From CBFCZU01 sp965602635 (lineage in GTDB: Bacteria; Planctomycetota; Phycisphaerae; SM23-33): DNA of 45,602 nucleotides. The notes beneath the pieces are model-generated. The model ran no database searches and was not told where the DNA came from. It saw nothing but the letters and a program-made list of their open reading frames with translations. The first letter of the stretch is position 1. The number at the start of each line of letters is the position of its first letter. The stretch covers positions 1 through 45,602 of the forward strand of contig CBFCZU010000006.1 in assembly GCA_965602635.1 (NCBI GenBank). Reading direction: 5' to 3'. The position numbers and the translations under genes were made by a program. This document shows, in pieces, positions 5,180-11,508 of the stretch.

Positions 5180-5203
5180 GTTCACGGTTCATGAACCGTG
5201 AAC
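5180..5203. repeat. Perfect 24-bp palindrome
   Basis: The half-site GTTCACGGTTCA is followed immediately by its exact complement, with no spacer. It lies 11 nt after the tmRNA-like element and 18 nt before the ATG of the SprT-like gene. A spacerless palindrome suits a dimeric DNA-binding protein or a cruciform better than an RNA hairpin. Confidence 0.8.
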
Positions 5204-5221
5204 GCAACCATGGGAGACACC

Positions 5222-5791
5222 ATGACAAACACAGAACGCGAGTTGCGGGCAGAGTGGCGCAAGATCAGGGCCGCTCACAACGAGCGCTTGGCTGGCTGTT
5301 CGTTCAAGGTGAACGGACGCTTCAAGAGCAAGCTGGGCGTGTGCCGGACCAGCAGGGCCACGGGCCTGCCGGTCAGCGTCGAGGTAGCGAAGGCGCTGGT
5401 CGTGGAGCCTGCCCTGCGAGAGCAGGCCTTCGACACCCTGTACCATGAGGCGGCGCATGCGCTGGCCGGTCATGAGGCAGGCCATGGCCCGCAGTGGAAG
5501 GCATGGTGCCGGAAGCTGGGCGCCAACCCTGAGCGCCTTGCCTCGCTCACCACGGACGAGCGGAGCGCCATGGTCAAGGTCAACCCGCCCCGCTACAAGG
5601 TCACCTGCGCTGACGCCTGCGGCTTCTACACGACACGCCACAGGGTGACGCCGGGGATCAAGGCGCGAGGCCTGTGCCCCACCTGTGGCGGCGCCCTGCG
5701 CTTCGAGGACCTGAGGACAGGCGAGACGTTCAAGAGCATGGGCAAGCCGCCCAGCTTCGACGAGGTCTTCAACATTGACTCATGGAGGTAA
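5222..5791 (+). CDS. SprT-like zinc metallopeptidase with C-terminal zinc ribbon
   Basis: 189 residues from ATG 5222 with GGGAGACACC upstream; upstream in-frame ATGs lack an SD. HEAAHALAGHEAGHGPQWK (about residues 76-94) holds the HExxH zinc motif and the downstream HGPxW of the SprT family, related to SPRTN proteases that cleave DNA-protein crosslinks. The C terminus has CADACGFY (about 128-135) and CPTCGG (about 151-156), forming the usual zinc ribbon. Length and order match bacterial SprT proteins. The active residues look intact. In an early phage operon it may cut host DNA-binding proteins or crosslinks on phage DNA; that role is inferred. Confidence 0.85.
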   Translation: MTNTERELRAEWRKIRAAHNERLAGCSFKVNGRFKSKLGVCRTSRATGLPVSVEVAKALVVEPALREQAFDTLYHEAAHALAGHEAGHGPQWKAWCRKLGANPERLASLTTDERSAMVKVNPPRYKVTCADACGFYTTRHRVTPGIKARGLCPTCGGALRFEDLRTGETFKSMGKPPSFDEVFNIDSWR

Positions 5792-5792
5792 C

Positions 5793-6383
5793 ATGTACGA
5801 GCGAGAGATCAGCACCAAGAGTGAGCGAGACGAGGCCGCCGCATGGGCCGCCGCAAAGCTCCACGACCACCACCGCACCCTTCTCCTCCACGCCTTTGGC
5901 GAGGAGGTATGTGGCAAGTGGAAAGAGAACGGGATCTTCGAGCGCTTCGTACAGGACGCGCTCGACAGCTACCGCAAGCTGGTCAGCGCGGAGCAGTACA
6001 CCCTCCGCCGCAAGTCTGGCGTCGAGACGCGCAACGGGTCACACAACCGGATCGCCCGCCTCAGGTGCGGCGAGCGCCTCGACCAGTATGGCGAGAGCAT
6101 GGACCGCTGGTTCGTCATTGACGTGCCGGAGGGCTGGCTCGACGCGATCAAGCGCAGGGCCGGGGACCCTGAGGTCGTGGGCGAGGACCGCTACGGCTAC
6201 GCCGCACAGGACTACCTTGAGGAGAAGCTGTCTGAGTTGACGCGAGACGAGTACGGCTACGAGGTGGGGAGCACCCACAACACCGCCGACTACAGCCCGA
6301 CAGGGCGCTGGTTCTCCAGCGTCTACAGCCGACAGGTGGGCACCCGCCTGCTGGTCACCGAACACAACTACCTTGACTGCTAA
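5793..6383 (+). CDS. Hypothetical early protein (196 aa)
   Basis: It starts MYEREISTKSERDEAAAWAA at ATG 5793 behind GGAGGTAAC, with the SD overlapping the 3' end of the SprT-like gene. It is charged and soluble, with helices in the first half and several Tyr/Gly-rich segments near the end (DEYGYEVGSTHNTADYSP). No motif is recognised. It is the first of a run of five unknown soluble proteins. Confidence 0.7.
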   Translation: MYEREISTKSERDEAAAWAAAKLHDHHRTLLLHAFGEEVCGKWKENGIFERFVQDALDSYRKLVSAEQYTLRRKSGVETRNGSHNRIARLRCGERLDQYGESMDRWFVIDVPEGWLDAIKRRAGDPEVVGEDRYGYAAQDYLEEKLSELTRDEYGYEVGSTHNTADYSPTGRWFSSVYSRQVGTRLLVTEHNYLDC

Positions 6384-6405
6384 CCCAACACAAAGGAGAC
6401 ACAAC

Positions 6406-6969
6406 GTGAGTATCAAGCATGAAGTAAACGGCGTAGTCATGAGCGTCCTCACGGACGGAGACGGCTACAGCTACGGAGCCGATAGCGGCTTCGAGCACAG
6501 TGTCGAGATCGGCCTATGGCCGAAGAAGGGCACGTTCAGTCTGCCCTCGCAGGTGGGCCTGAGCGAGCGCTACGACAACCTGTTCGACGGCGATCAGGAC
6601 TATGGCGGCGTGGCCGCCTACGTTCCCTTCGCAGTCTACCAGCGCATGCTGGCCGACTTCCTGAGGCTGGGACCGGGGGTCCCGACGAGCGCCGCAGGGA
6701 CGAGCGCGCCAGTGTCCACGGTGGGCGCAGTGACGCCTGTGAGCACGGCACGCAGGTGCGCCTTCGACCTTGGCGACAGGGTCCAGTACCATGGCAACAG
6801 CGCCTTCAAGGGCACGGTTGTCAGCTTCGAGATCAGCACCCACCCCGCCTTCTCCGATCAGGTGACGGTGCAGTGGGACAACGGGCTGACCATGCTGGTC
6901 ATGAACGAGGACCGCAACGTGGTGGACATGTACGCGGCGGCCCTCAAGCCCCTGACAGAGGAGGACTGA
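6406..6969 (+). CDS. Hypothetical protein with C-terminal SH3-like barrel (187 aa)
   Basis: The start is GTG 6406, 8 nt after AAAGGAG; an upstream in-frame ATG has no SD. After an N-terminal domain (SIKHEVNGVVMSVLTDGDGY) a Ser/Thr/Ala/Pro linker (TSAAGTSAPVSTVGAVTPVS, about residues 97-116) joins a domain with DLGDRVQYHG, FKGTVVSFEIS and DQVTVQWDNG, which reads like a small KOW/SH3-type barrel. The fold is inferred from that strand pattern. The gene abuts the next one directly. Confidence 0.7.
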   Translation: MSIKHEVNGVVMSVLTDGDGYSYGADSGFEHSVEIGLWPKKGTFSLPSQVGLSERYDNLFDGDQDYGGVAAYVPFAVYQRMLADFLRLGPGVPTSAAGTSAPVSTVGAVTPVSTARRCAFDLGDRVQYHGNSAFKGTVVSFEISTHPAFSDQVTVQWDNGLTMLVMNEDRNVVDMYAAALKPLTEED

Positions 6970-7395
6970 ATGGGCAAGCCGGAAATCACCGACCTCTACG
7001 CACTCGCCCAGTATGGGAGCCTTTGGGCCGTGGTGATCCATGCCACGGACCCAGAGGCTGACCGCTACGCCGCCTACGAGGAGGCTGGCCGCTCCATGAT
7101 CGAGCACGGGCGCTGGGGTCCATACCACATGCAGTACCACACGCTGGAGAGCGGCCACCGCCTGCACGTTGGCTACAGGTACGCCAACCCGAAGGACTGG
7201 ATGCTCCTGTCGGACGCAGGCGAGATTGACGGCCCCTTCCCCAGCAAGAAGCTGATCCTGCACAAGCTGAGAGTCAAGGCGAGCACGACCGTGCAGGCTG
7301 GCGTCTACCTCGCCAAGGCAGAGGATCAGGAGTACACCATATTCACCAGAGACGAGGCCGCCACGGTTGGCCTCACACAGGAGGAGTTACCATGA
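6970..7395 (+). CDS. Hypothetical early protein (141 aa)
   Basis: It starts MGKPEITDLYALAQYGSLWA immediately after the previous stop, with GAGGAGGACTGA as ribosome site. It is soluble, with a central aromatic region (WGPYHMQYHTLESGHRLHVG). No known domain is recognised. The stop overlaps the next ATG as ATGA. Confidence 0.7.
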   Translation: MGKPEITDLYALAQYGSLWAVVIHATDPEADRYAAYEEAGRSMIEHGRWGPYHMQYHTLESGHRLHVGYRYANPKDWMLLSDAGEIDGPFPSKKLILHKLRVKASTTVQAGVYLAKAEDQEYTIFTRDEAATVGLTQEELP

Positions 7396-7835
7396 CCGTC
7401 AGGATCAAGAACCACCAGACAGCGGTCGAGTACTTCGGCCTGACCTGCCGACAGTGGGACAACCTGCCCGTCTATGTGCAGGACTCCATGGAGTCAGCAT
7501 ATCGTGACCACAGGAGGCTCACGGATAGGCTGGCCATATCGGAGGGCATCAAGCCCCTCGACCACATGGAAGCACTCCGCATGGAGGGGATCAAGGTCGA
7601 GACGGACGTGGGAACCTATGTGTTCCCATGGAAGCCCCGCACATGGGGCAAGCGAGGCGAGGTGACGCTCCAGACTCCGCTGGGCGACCAATTCACCTTC
7701 TCGTTTCGGGAGGACAGGGACGAGGGCTGTATCAGCCTCAACCTTTCGCCCAATCACACGGGCCGCTGGCGCAACCTGCACGTTGCACCGGAGGCATCCA
7801 ACGCAATCAAACTGCTGGTACGGGAGGAAAGATAA
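7392..7835 (+). CDS. Hypothetical early protein (147 aa)
   Basis: It starts MTVRIKNHQTAVEYFGLTCR behind GGAGTTACC and overlaps the previous stop by 4 nt. The basic, helical N terminus is followed by a beta-rich half (VGTYVFPWKPRTWGKRGEVT). No catalytic motif or membrane segment is visible. Coupling to both neighbours supports expression. Function unknown. Confidence 0.7.
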   Translation: MTVRIKNHQTAVEYFGLTCRQWDNLPVYVQDSMESAYRDHRRLTDRLAISEGIKPLDHMEALRMEGIKVETDVGTYVFPWKPRTWGKRGEVTLQTPLGDQFTFSFREDRDEGCISLNLSPNHTGRWRNLHVAPEASNAIKLLVREER

Positions 7836-7836
7836 C

Positions 7837-8115
7837 ATGGCACGATACTACACGGTATTCAGCAACGGGGCCAAGGCCACCATGGAGGCGGTCCTCATGA
7901 GCAAGCGCGAGGGCGTCAGCATGACCGTCTTCGGCGCCATGGGCACGGACGATATGTTTATCGTCGGCCCCACCAGCGGCGCGCCAGACCTGATCGAGTC
8001 AGGCTGTATCGCCATGGTGTCCATGCAGGCCCACTACGACAATCCCTACCTCGACGGCCCTGTGCCCTCATGGGCGGAGCGCGAGGAGGAGGTCGCATGC
8101 CACGACCATTCATAA
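7837..8115 (+). CDS. Hypothetical early protein (92 aa)
   Basis: It starts at ATG 7837 behind GGGAGGAAAG, 1 nt after the previous stop. The sequence MARYYTVFSNGAKATMEAVL, then FGAMGTDDMFIVGPTSG, suggests a small alpha/beta fold. Its 3' end overlaps the next tiny gene by 19 nt in another frame. Not recognised. Confidence 0.65.
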   Translation: MARYYTVFSNGAKATMEAVLMSKREGVSMTVFGAMGTDDMFIVGPTSGAPDLIESGCIAMVSMQAHYDNPYLDGPVPSWAEREEEVACHDHS

Positions 8116-8171
8116 TCTACATGCTGGCGCTGGTCATTCTGACGGCGCTGGCGGAGGCGATCTTCACATGA
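8097..8171 (+). CDS. 24-residue membrane micro-peptide
   Basis: The peptide MPRPFIIYMLALVILTALAE, ending AIFT, is almost entirely one hydrophobic helix. GAGGAGG lies 6 nt before the ATG, and its stop overlaps the next start as ATGA. These signals make it more than chance despite its size. Function unknown; a membrane-acting regulator is possible. Confidence 0.5.
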   Translation: MPRPFIIYMLALVILTALAEAIFT

Positions 8172-8515
8172 GCAACACCATGCAGGCTCTACGCCTGTAC
8201 CGGCACCAAGGCACTTGGGCCTTCGACGATACGAGGCACGACCTCGACGCCGAACCCTTCGTCTTGGGCGCCGAAGAACTGATCGACACCATGCTGAAAG
8301 ATCAGGGCCTGTGGCCCTGCGACAGCGTGACCGTCTACTTCTCACTCACGCCGTTCCCCGGCGCCACGCCCTTCTTGAAGATGGAGGAGGTATGGGGTGG
8401 GTGCTGGTACATGAACGAGCGCTACCGGGAGGGCTGGCTCTGTCCTGCTGGCCGCTTCTACTTCCCTGACGAGTGGCCTGAGGAGTTTTGGGCCGCAGGG
8501 GGAGAGCATGGCTGA
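8168..8515 (+). CDS. DUF6717-like protein (115 aa)
   Basis: LRLYRHQGTWAFDD, AEPFVLGAEELIDTML, LTPFPGATPFLKMEEVWGGC, WYMNERYREGWLCPAGRFYF and PDEWPEEFW match, in order, the pattern of the small uncharacterised family I know as DUF6717, found in bacteria and phages. Length is typical. No catalytic residues are known for the family. The gene is coupled to both neighbours by overlaps. Confidence 0.7.
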   Translation: MSNTMQALRLYRHQGTWAFDDTRHDLDAEPFVLGAEELIDTMLKDQGLWPCDSVTVYFSLTPFPGATPFLKMEEVWGGCWYMNERYREGWLCPAGRFYFPDEWPEEFWAAGGEHG

Positions 8516-8744
8516 GGGAACCCGACTGCCCCACGATCCGTCGAGGACCGTGGGGCGCTGGGCCATGTCCATGGCCAACCGCCTGTTCAAGATCGAGGAG
8601 GCCTTTACGACCATGGGCGAGGCACGTTATATTGGGACCGACCTACACGGCAACGAGGTCAGGACCGCCTGCGTGACCGTGCTCTCTGAAACCGACCACA
8701 ACGTACTGGAGGAAAGATGTTCTGGGAAATCCCGACCTCAATAA
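8508..8744 (+). CDS. Hypothetical early protein (78 aa)
   Basis: It starts MAEGTRLPHDPSRTVGRWAM inside the end of the DUF6717-like gene, behind GGGGGAGAGC. Charged and soluble, with no recognised motif. Its 3' end is overlapped by the next membrane micro-gene in another frame. Confidence 0.6.
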   Translation: MAEGTRLPHDPSRTVGRWAMSMANRLFKIEEAFTTMGEARYIGTDLHGNEVRTACVTVLSETDHNVLEERCSGKSRPQ

Positions 8745-8809
8745 AGATCGCCGCCGGAGTCATGCTGGCTCTCTGGGCGATCAGCGGTATCGTGCTGGTG
8801 CTGACATGA
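8717..8809 (+). CDS. 30-residue membrane micro-peptide
   Basis: The peptide MFWEIPTSIKIAAGVMLALW, ending AISGIVLVLT, is one membrane helix with a short polar N terminus. GGAGGAAAG stands directly before the ATG, and the stop overlaps the next start as ATGA. It resembles in design the micro-peptide at 8097-8171. Confidence 0.55.
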   Translation: MFWEIPTSIKIAAGVMLALWAISGIVLVLT

Positions 8810-9027
8810 GCGCCGATTGGAAACAACGCGACCGTGAATTGGAAACAAGGTCGAGGGGCTGGTACATGCACGAAGTGCGACCGGCCCCCGGCATGCCGCA
8901 ACTGGAGATCGTGCTGGTGACCAATGGCAAGGGCAAGGAGCCGACCGCCTACGTTCGCCAGAGACTGACCATGAAGGACATCGCCCGTGGAAGACGGGCA
9001 ACACTACCATGGAGGAAAGTGTCATGA
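8806..9027 (+). CDS. Hypothetical early protein (73 aa)
   Basis: It starts MSADWKQRDRELETRSRGWY. Strongly charged, with a short beta-like centre (QLEIVLVTNGKGKEPTAYVR). It is coupled to both neighbours by ATGA overlaps. No family recognised. Confidence 0.65.
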   Translation: MSADWKQRDRELETRSRGWYMHEVRPAPGMPQLEIVLVTNGKGKEPTAYVRQRLTMKDIARGRRATLPWRKVS

Positions 9028-9566
9028 AGATGGCAACAATCGCAATCGACGTGGACAGCGTCCTGTTCCCGATCAACGAGTTGGTGATCCTGCCGCTCCT
9101 GTCGGCGCGCCTTGGGCGTGAGGTGAGCAAGGACGAGATCACGTCATGGGCATACGGAGAGATCGAGGGTGGCAAGGAGATCGCCTACGAGGCGTTCCGG
9201 CGCTCCAGCCTGTACGATCCCTACGACCTGAGCATGACGCCGCATGCGTCCAAGGAGTTGGGCGTCCTGCGGAAGCGCTACAAGCGCGTGCTGGCCGTCT
9301 CCTCGCCCTTCGCTGGACACGCCACCTCGAAGTGGCGGTACATCCAGCGCTGTGGCTTCGAGCACAACGACATCGTCCTCTGTGGCGACAAGTCTCTGGT
9401 GGACTTCGACGTGCTGGTGGACGATAGGCCTGACACGGCGCTGGAGATGGGACCGGGGCGAGTGGTGGTCTTCGACCAGCCATGGAACCGGGACGTGCCG
9501 CTGGAGTACGAGCGGGCCTACAACTGGGCTGACGTGCCGCGAAAGGTGGCGCGCCTGTTCTCATGA
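9024..9566 (+). CDS. HAD-superfamily 5'(3')-deoxyribonucleotidase-like protein
   Basis: 180 residues. The N-terminal IAIDVDSVLFPINE has the DxD nucleophile motif. SSPFAGHATSKWRYIQRCGF gives the Ser and Lys of motifs II and III, and DFDVLVDDRPDTA gives the acidic motif IV. This order matches NT5C-type phosphatases that dephosphorylate deoxynucleoside monophosphates. The usual DGV in motif I is DSV here. In phage the role would be trimming nucleotide pools during replication. The start is ATG 9024, overlapping the previous stop, with GGAGGAAAG upstream. Confidence 0.75.
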   Translation: MKMATIAIDVDSVLFPINELVILPLLSARLGREVSKDEITSWAYGEIEGGKEIAYEAFRRSSLYDPYDLSMTPHASKELGVLRKRYKRVLAVSSPFAGHATSKWRYIQRCGFEHNDIVLCGDKSLVDFDVLVDDRPDTALEMGPGRVVVFDQPWNRDVPLEYERAYNWADVPRKVARLFS

Positions 9567-9880
9567 GCAGTCCCAAAGTGTCCACACACAACAGGCAGTC
9601 GCAGGTGCTGATCGAACCGCACCCCGACTGCCTCGCGTGTGAGCAGGAGCGTATCAACGCCGAACGGAGGCTGATCGCCAACGGCGCCCTGCGGCTGGAG
9701 GTCATGGACCTCCGGCAACTGGTCAAAAAGCATGGAGGAGCGGATGCACTCACTCGCTATGATAGCGACAATCGTGAACCTGTTGATCGCTCCCTCGTAC
9801 CCACATGCACCCACGGCAGAGCTTTGTCGAGCCGGTGCAGACGGTGCGGGCGAGCGGAGGAGACTGAACATGACCTTTGA
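9563..9880 (+). CDS. Small Cys-rich putative zinc-binding protein (105 aa)
   Basis: It starts MSSPKVSTHNRQSQVLIEPH at an ATGA overlap. CLACEQERINAERR (about residues 24-37) and CTHGRALSSRCRRCGR (about 82-97) provide two Cys pairs on either side of a helical stretch, consistent with one structural zinc. The last 137 nt overlap a possible upstream extension of the lysozyme frame. Function unknown. Confidence 0.65.
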   Translation: MSSPKVSTHNRQSQVLIEPHPDCLACEQERINAERRLIANGALRLEVMDLRQLVKKHGGADALTRYDSDNREPVDRSLVPTCTHGRALSSRCRRCGRAEETEHDL

Positions 9881-10379
9881 AGAAGCATGGGCCTTGACCA
9901 TGTCGTGGGAGGGTGGAGGCACCCTGCACAACGTGGCAGGAGATCCCGGTGGGACCACGCGCTTCGGACTGAGCCAGCGCGCCTACCCCCACGTCAACAT
10001 GATGGCGCTGACAGCCAGCAAGGCTCAAGTCTATGCCCGCAAGGACTACTGGACCCCGGTGAAGGCTGACCTCCTCCCTGAGGAGATCCGCTGGGACGTG
10101 TTCGACACCGGCTTCAACGCTGGCGTGGGCAGGGCAGGAAAGCTACTGCAACGCTCCGTGAACCTGTGCCGACAGGCTCAGGGCGTGACGCAATTCATCA
10201 CGGAGGACGGGCAGATTGGCCCCGTCACCTTGCAGGCGCTGGAGTCGCTGGACCCGATCCGGCTCCGCCGTGTGTTCAGAGCATACCGGCGAGAGCACTA
10301 CCTCGCGCTGGCCGAAACAGGCCGCGCCCAATTCATTCACGGCTGGCTCCGGCGAGCCGAAGGAGACTATAATGGTTGA
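9870..10379 (+). CDS. GH108 lysozyme (endolysin) with C-terminal PG_binding_3-like domain
   Basis: 169 residues from ATG 9870 behind GGAGGAGACTGAAC. TMSWEGGGTLHNVAGDPGGT (about residues 10-29), continuing TRFGLS, carries the catalytic Glu and the DPGGxTxFGIS signature of glycoside hydrolase family 108, which cuts peptidoglycan. DVFDTGFNAGVGRAGKLLQ and EDGQIGPVTLQAL are the peptidoglycan-binding half. An in-frame ATG at 9744 with its own GGAGG would add 42 residues beginning MHSLAMIATIVNLLIAP, a possible signal sequence. It lies near an early lipoprotein gene, while other lysis candidates are on the late strand. Confidence 0.85.
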   Translation: MTFEEAWALTMSWEGGGTLHNVAGDPGGTTRFGLSQRAYPHVNMMALTASKAQVYARKDYWTPVKADLLPEEIRWDVFDTGFNAGVGRAGKLLQRSVNLCRQAQGVTQFITEDGQIGPVTLQALESLDPIRLRRVFRAYRREHYLALAETGRAQFIHGWLRRAEGDYNG

Positions 10380-10596
10380 CGTGACCCTGACGATCATGAA
10401 CGAGGACCTGAGCAAGATCCGCTCCTACATCGAGGAGCAGAACGACCGCCTGATCGAGGACATGTGCGCGCCCGTGGTGACCCCAGAATCTGACAGGGCC
10501 AACGTGGTGTTCAGCCTCCTCAACAGGCTCGACGCTCAACTGTCGGACTTCGAGGTCCTGCTGGCGCGGAAGGAGGAGGAGGCCTCCAAGGCGTGA
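10372..10596 (+). CDS. Hypothetical helical protein (74 aa)
   Basis: It starts MVDVTLTIMNEDLSKIRSYI at ATG 10372 behind AAGGAGACTATA, overlapping the lysozyme stop by 8 nt. Mostly helical and acidic, ending LARKEEEASKA. No motif recognised. Translation is probably coupled to the lysozyme. Confidence 0.65.
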   Translation: MVDVTLTIMNEDLSKIRSYIEEQNDRLIEDMCAPVVTPESDRANVVFSLLNRLDAQLSDFEVLLARKEEEASKA

Positions 10597-10991
10597 GCGG
10601 CAGGAACCTGCAAGGCCTGAGCCGCAAGAAGTGGCGCGACCAAGGCTACGCAGTCGAGGCGGGCGAGCATATCACCCGCATGGGCAAGATCGTCAGGCGC
10701 CACGACACGTTCGGGTTCGCGGACCTGATCGCCGTCAAGCCGGGGAGCATCGTCTTCCTACAGGTGACCTCATGGTCGAACGTCTCAGCGCGAGTCAACA
10801 AGATCGCCCGCGAGGCATGGGGCAAGGGCCAATGGGCCACCCCGATCCGCGAGACGGCCAAGCACCTCATGTCCTGCTGTGGCGTGAGGATCGTGGTCGA
10901 GGGCTGGAAGCAGGACCCGAAGACTCTCAGATGGGAGAGCCGGGAAATTGAGATCACCCCACAACTGCTCGACGAGCGGAGGGAAAAATGA
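10593..10991 (+). CDS. PD-(D/E)XK-fold nuclease-like protein (132 aa)
   Basis: It starts at GTG 10593 inside the end of the previous gene. DTFGFADLIAVKPGSIVFLQ, continuing VTSWSNVSARVNKI, follows the beta-hairpin D...(E/Q)xx pattern of small phage resolvase and VRR-NUC-like nucleases. The usual ExK is QVT here, so catalysis is uncertain. The N terminus is basic and helical. Proteins of this pattern recur beside phage replication modules. A role in processing replication junctions is inferred. Confidence 0.6.
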   Translation: MSGRNLQGLSRKKWRDQGYAVEAGEHITRMGKIVRRHDTFGFADLIAVKPGSIVFLQVTSWSNVSARVNKIAREAWGKGQWATPIRETAKHLMSCCGVRIVVEGWKQDPKTLRWESREIEITPQLLDERREK

Positions 10992-11239
10992 AGCAGGTGC
11001 TGATAGTGATACTGGCGCTGGCCATGCTGTTGGGCTGTGGAAGCCCCACGGAGCCGCCGCCTGAGTCCTGCCTCCAGTTTGCAGGCAACTGCGATCTGGG
11101 GCTGGACTCCATACCACCGATCTTTCTGCCACCGATCACGCCGCCCCGTGATACGGTCACTCTCACCCCGCCCTGTGGCAAGGGGCACGACAAGGTCAAC
11201 CAAGGCCACAACGGAAGGCACAGGTGCGACAATGACTAA
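10988..11239 (+). CDS. Small Pro-rich lipoprotein (possible outer-membrane spanin)
   Basis: 83 residues. MKQVLIVILALAMLLGCGSP is a lipoprotein signal with lipobox LLGC (Cys17). The mature part is Pro-rich (PTEPPPESC, PPIFLPPITPPRDTV) and ends in a His/Gly/Asn-rich tail with Cys pairs. Pro-rich lipoproteins near a lysozyme gene fit the o-spanin type, which fuses the outer membrane with an i-spanin partner. The nearest i-spanin candidates are on the late strand at 1670-1921 and 37901-38467. Another periplasmic lipoprotein is possible. Confidence 0.6.
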   Translation: MKQVLIVILALAMLLGCGSPTEPPPESCLQFAGNCDLGLDSIPPIFLPPITPPRDTVTLTPPCGKGHDKVNQGHNGRHRCDND

Positions 11240-11507
11240 CTGGCGCAAGCTGATCGAGGCTGAGATGGAAGGCTCGTCTTGGCGTGACGGCACGGGCGAG
11301 AAGATCGAGGACCTGACGTTCCATGATCCTCACTTCGACCTCGACGAGGAGTTTGACGATGGCTATGGGGCACCGACAGGCCTCCCGTTCACGGCGTGGG
11401 GTCCCAACTTCGTCTACTTCCCGATCTGCTACGATGGTGCGGAGTGGTGCGGTAGCGCGCCCCGCTTCCCCTGTGACGTGGCAACGCCGCACATGGGAGG
11501 GGGCTGA
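11232..11507 (+). CDS. Conserved phage protein of unknown function (91 aa)
   Basis: It starts MTNWRKLIEAEMEGSSWRDG. The second half (FTAWGPNFVYFPICYDGAEW, then CGSAPRFPCDVATPHMGGG) follows a pattern I have seen in many small phage proteins encoded next to helicase and polymerase genes. No enzyme motif is visible. The start overlaps the lipoprotein stop by 8 nt, and the helicase GTG follows its stop by 1 nt. Confidence 0.7.
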   Translation: MTNWRKLIEAEMEGSSWRDGTGEKIEDLTFHDPHFDLDEEFDDGYGAPTGLPFTAWGPNFVYFPICYDGAEWCGSAPRFPCDVATPHMGGG

Positions 11508-11508
11508 G

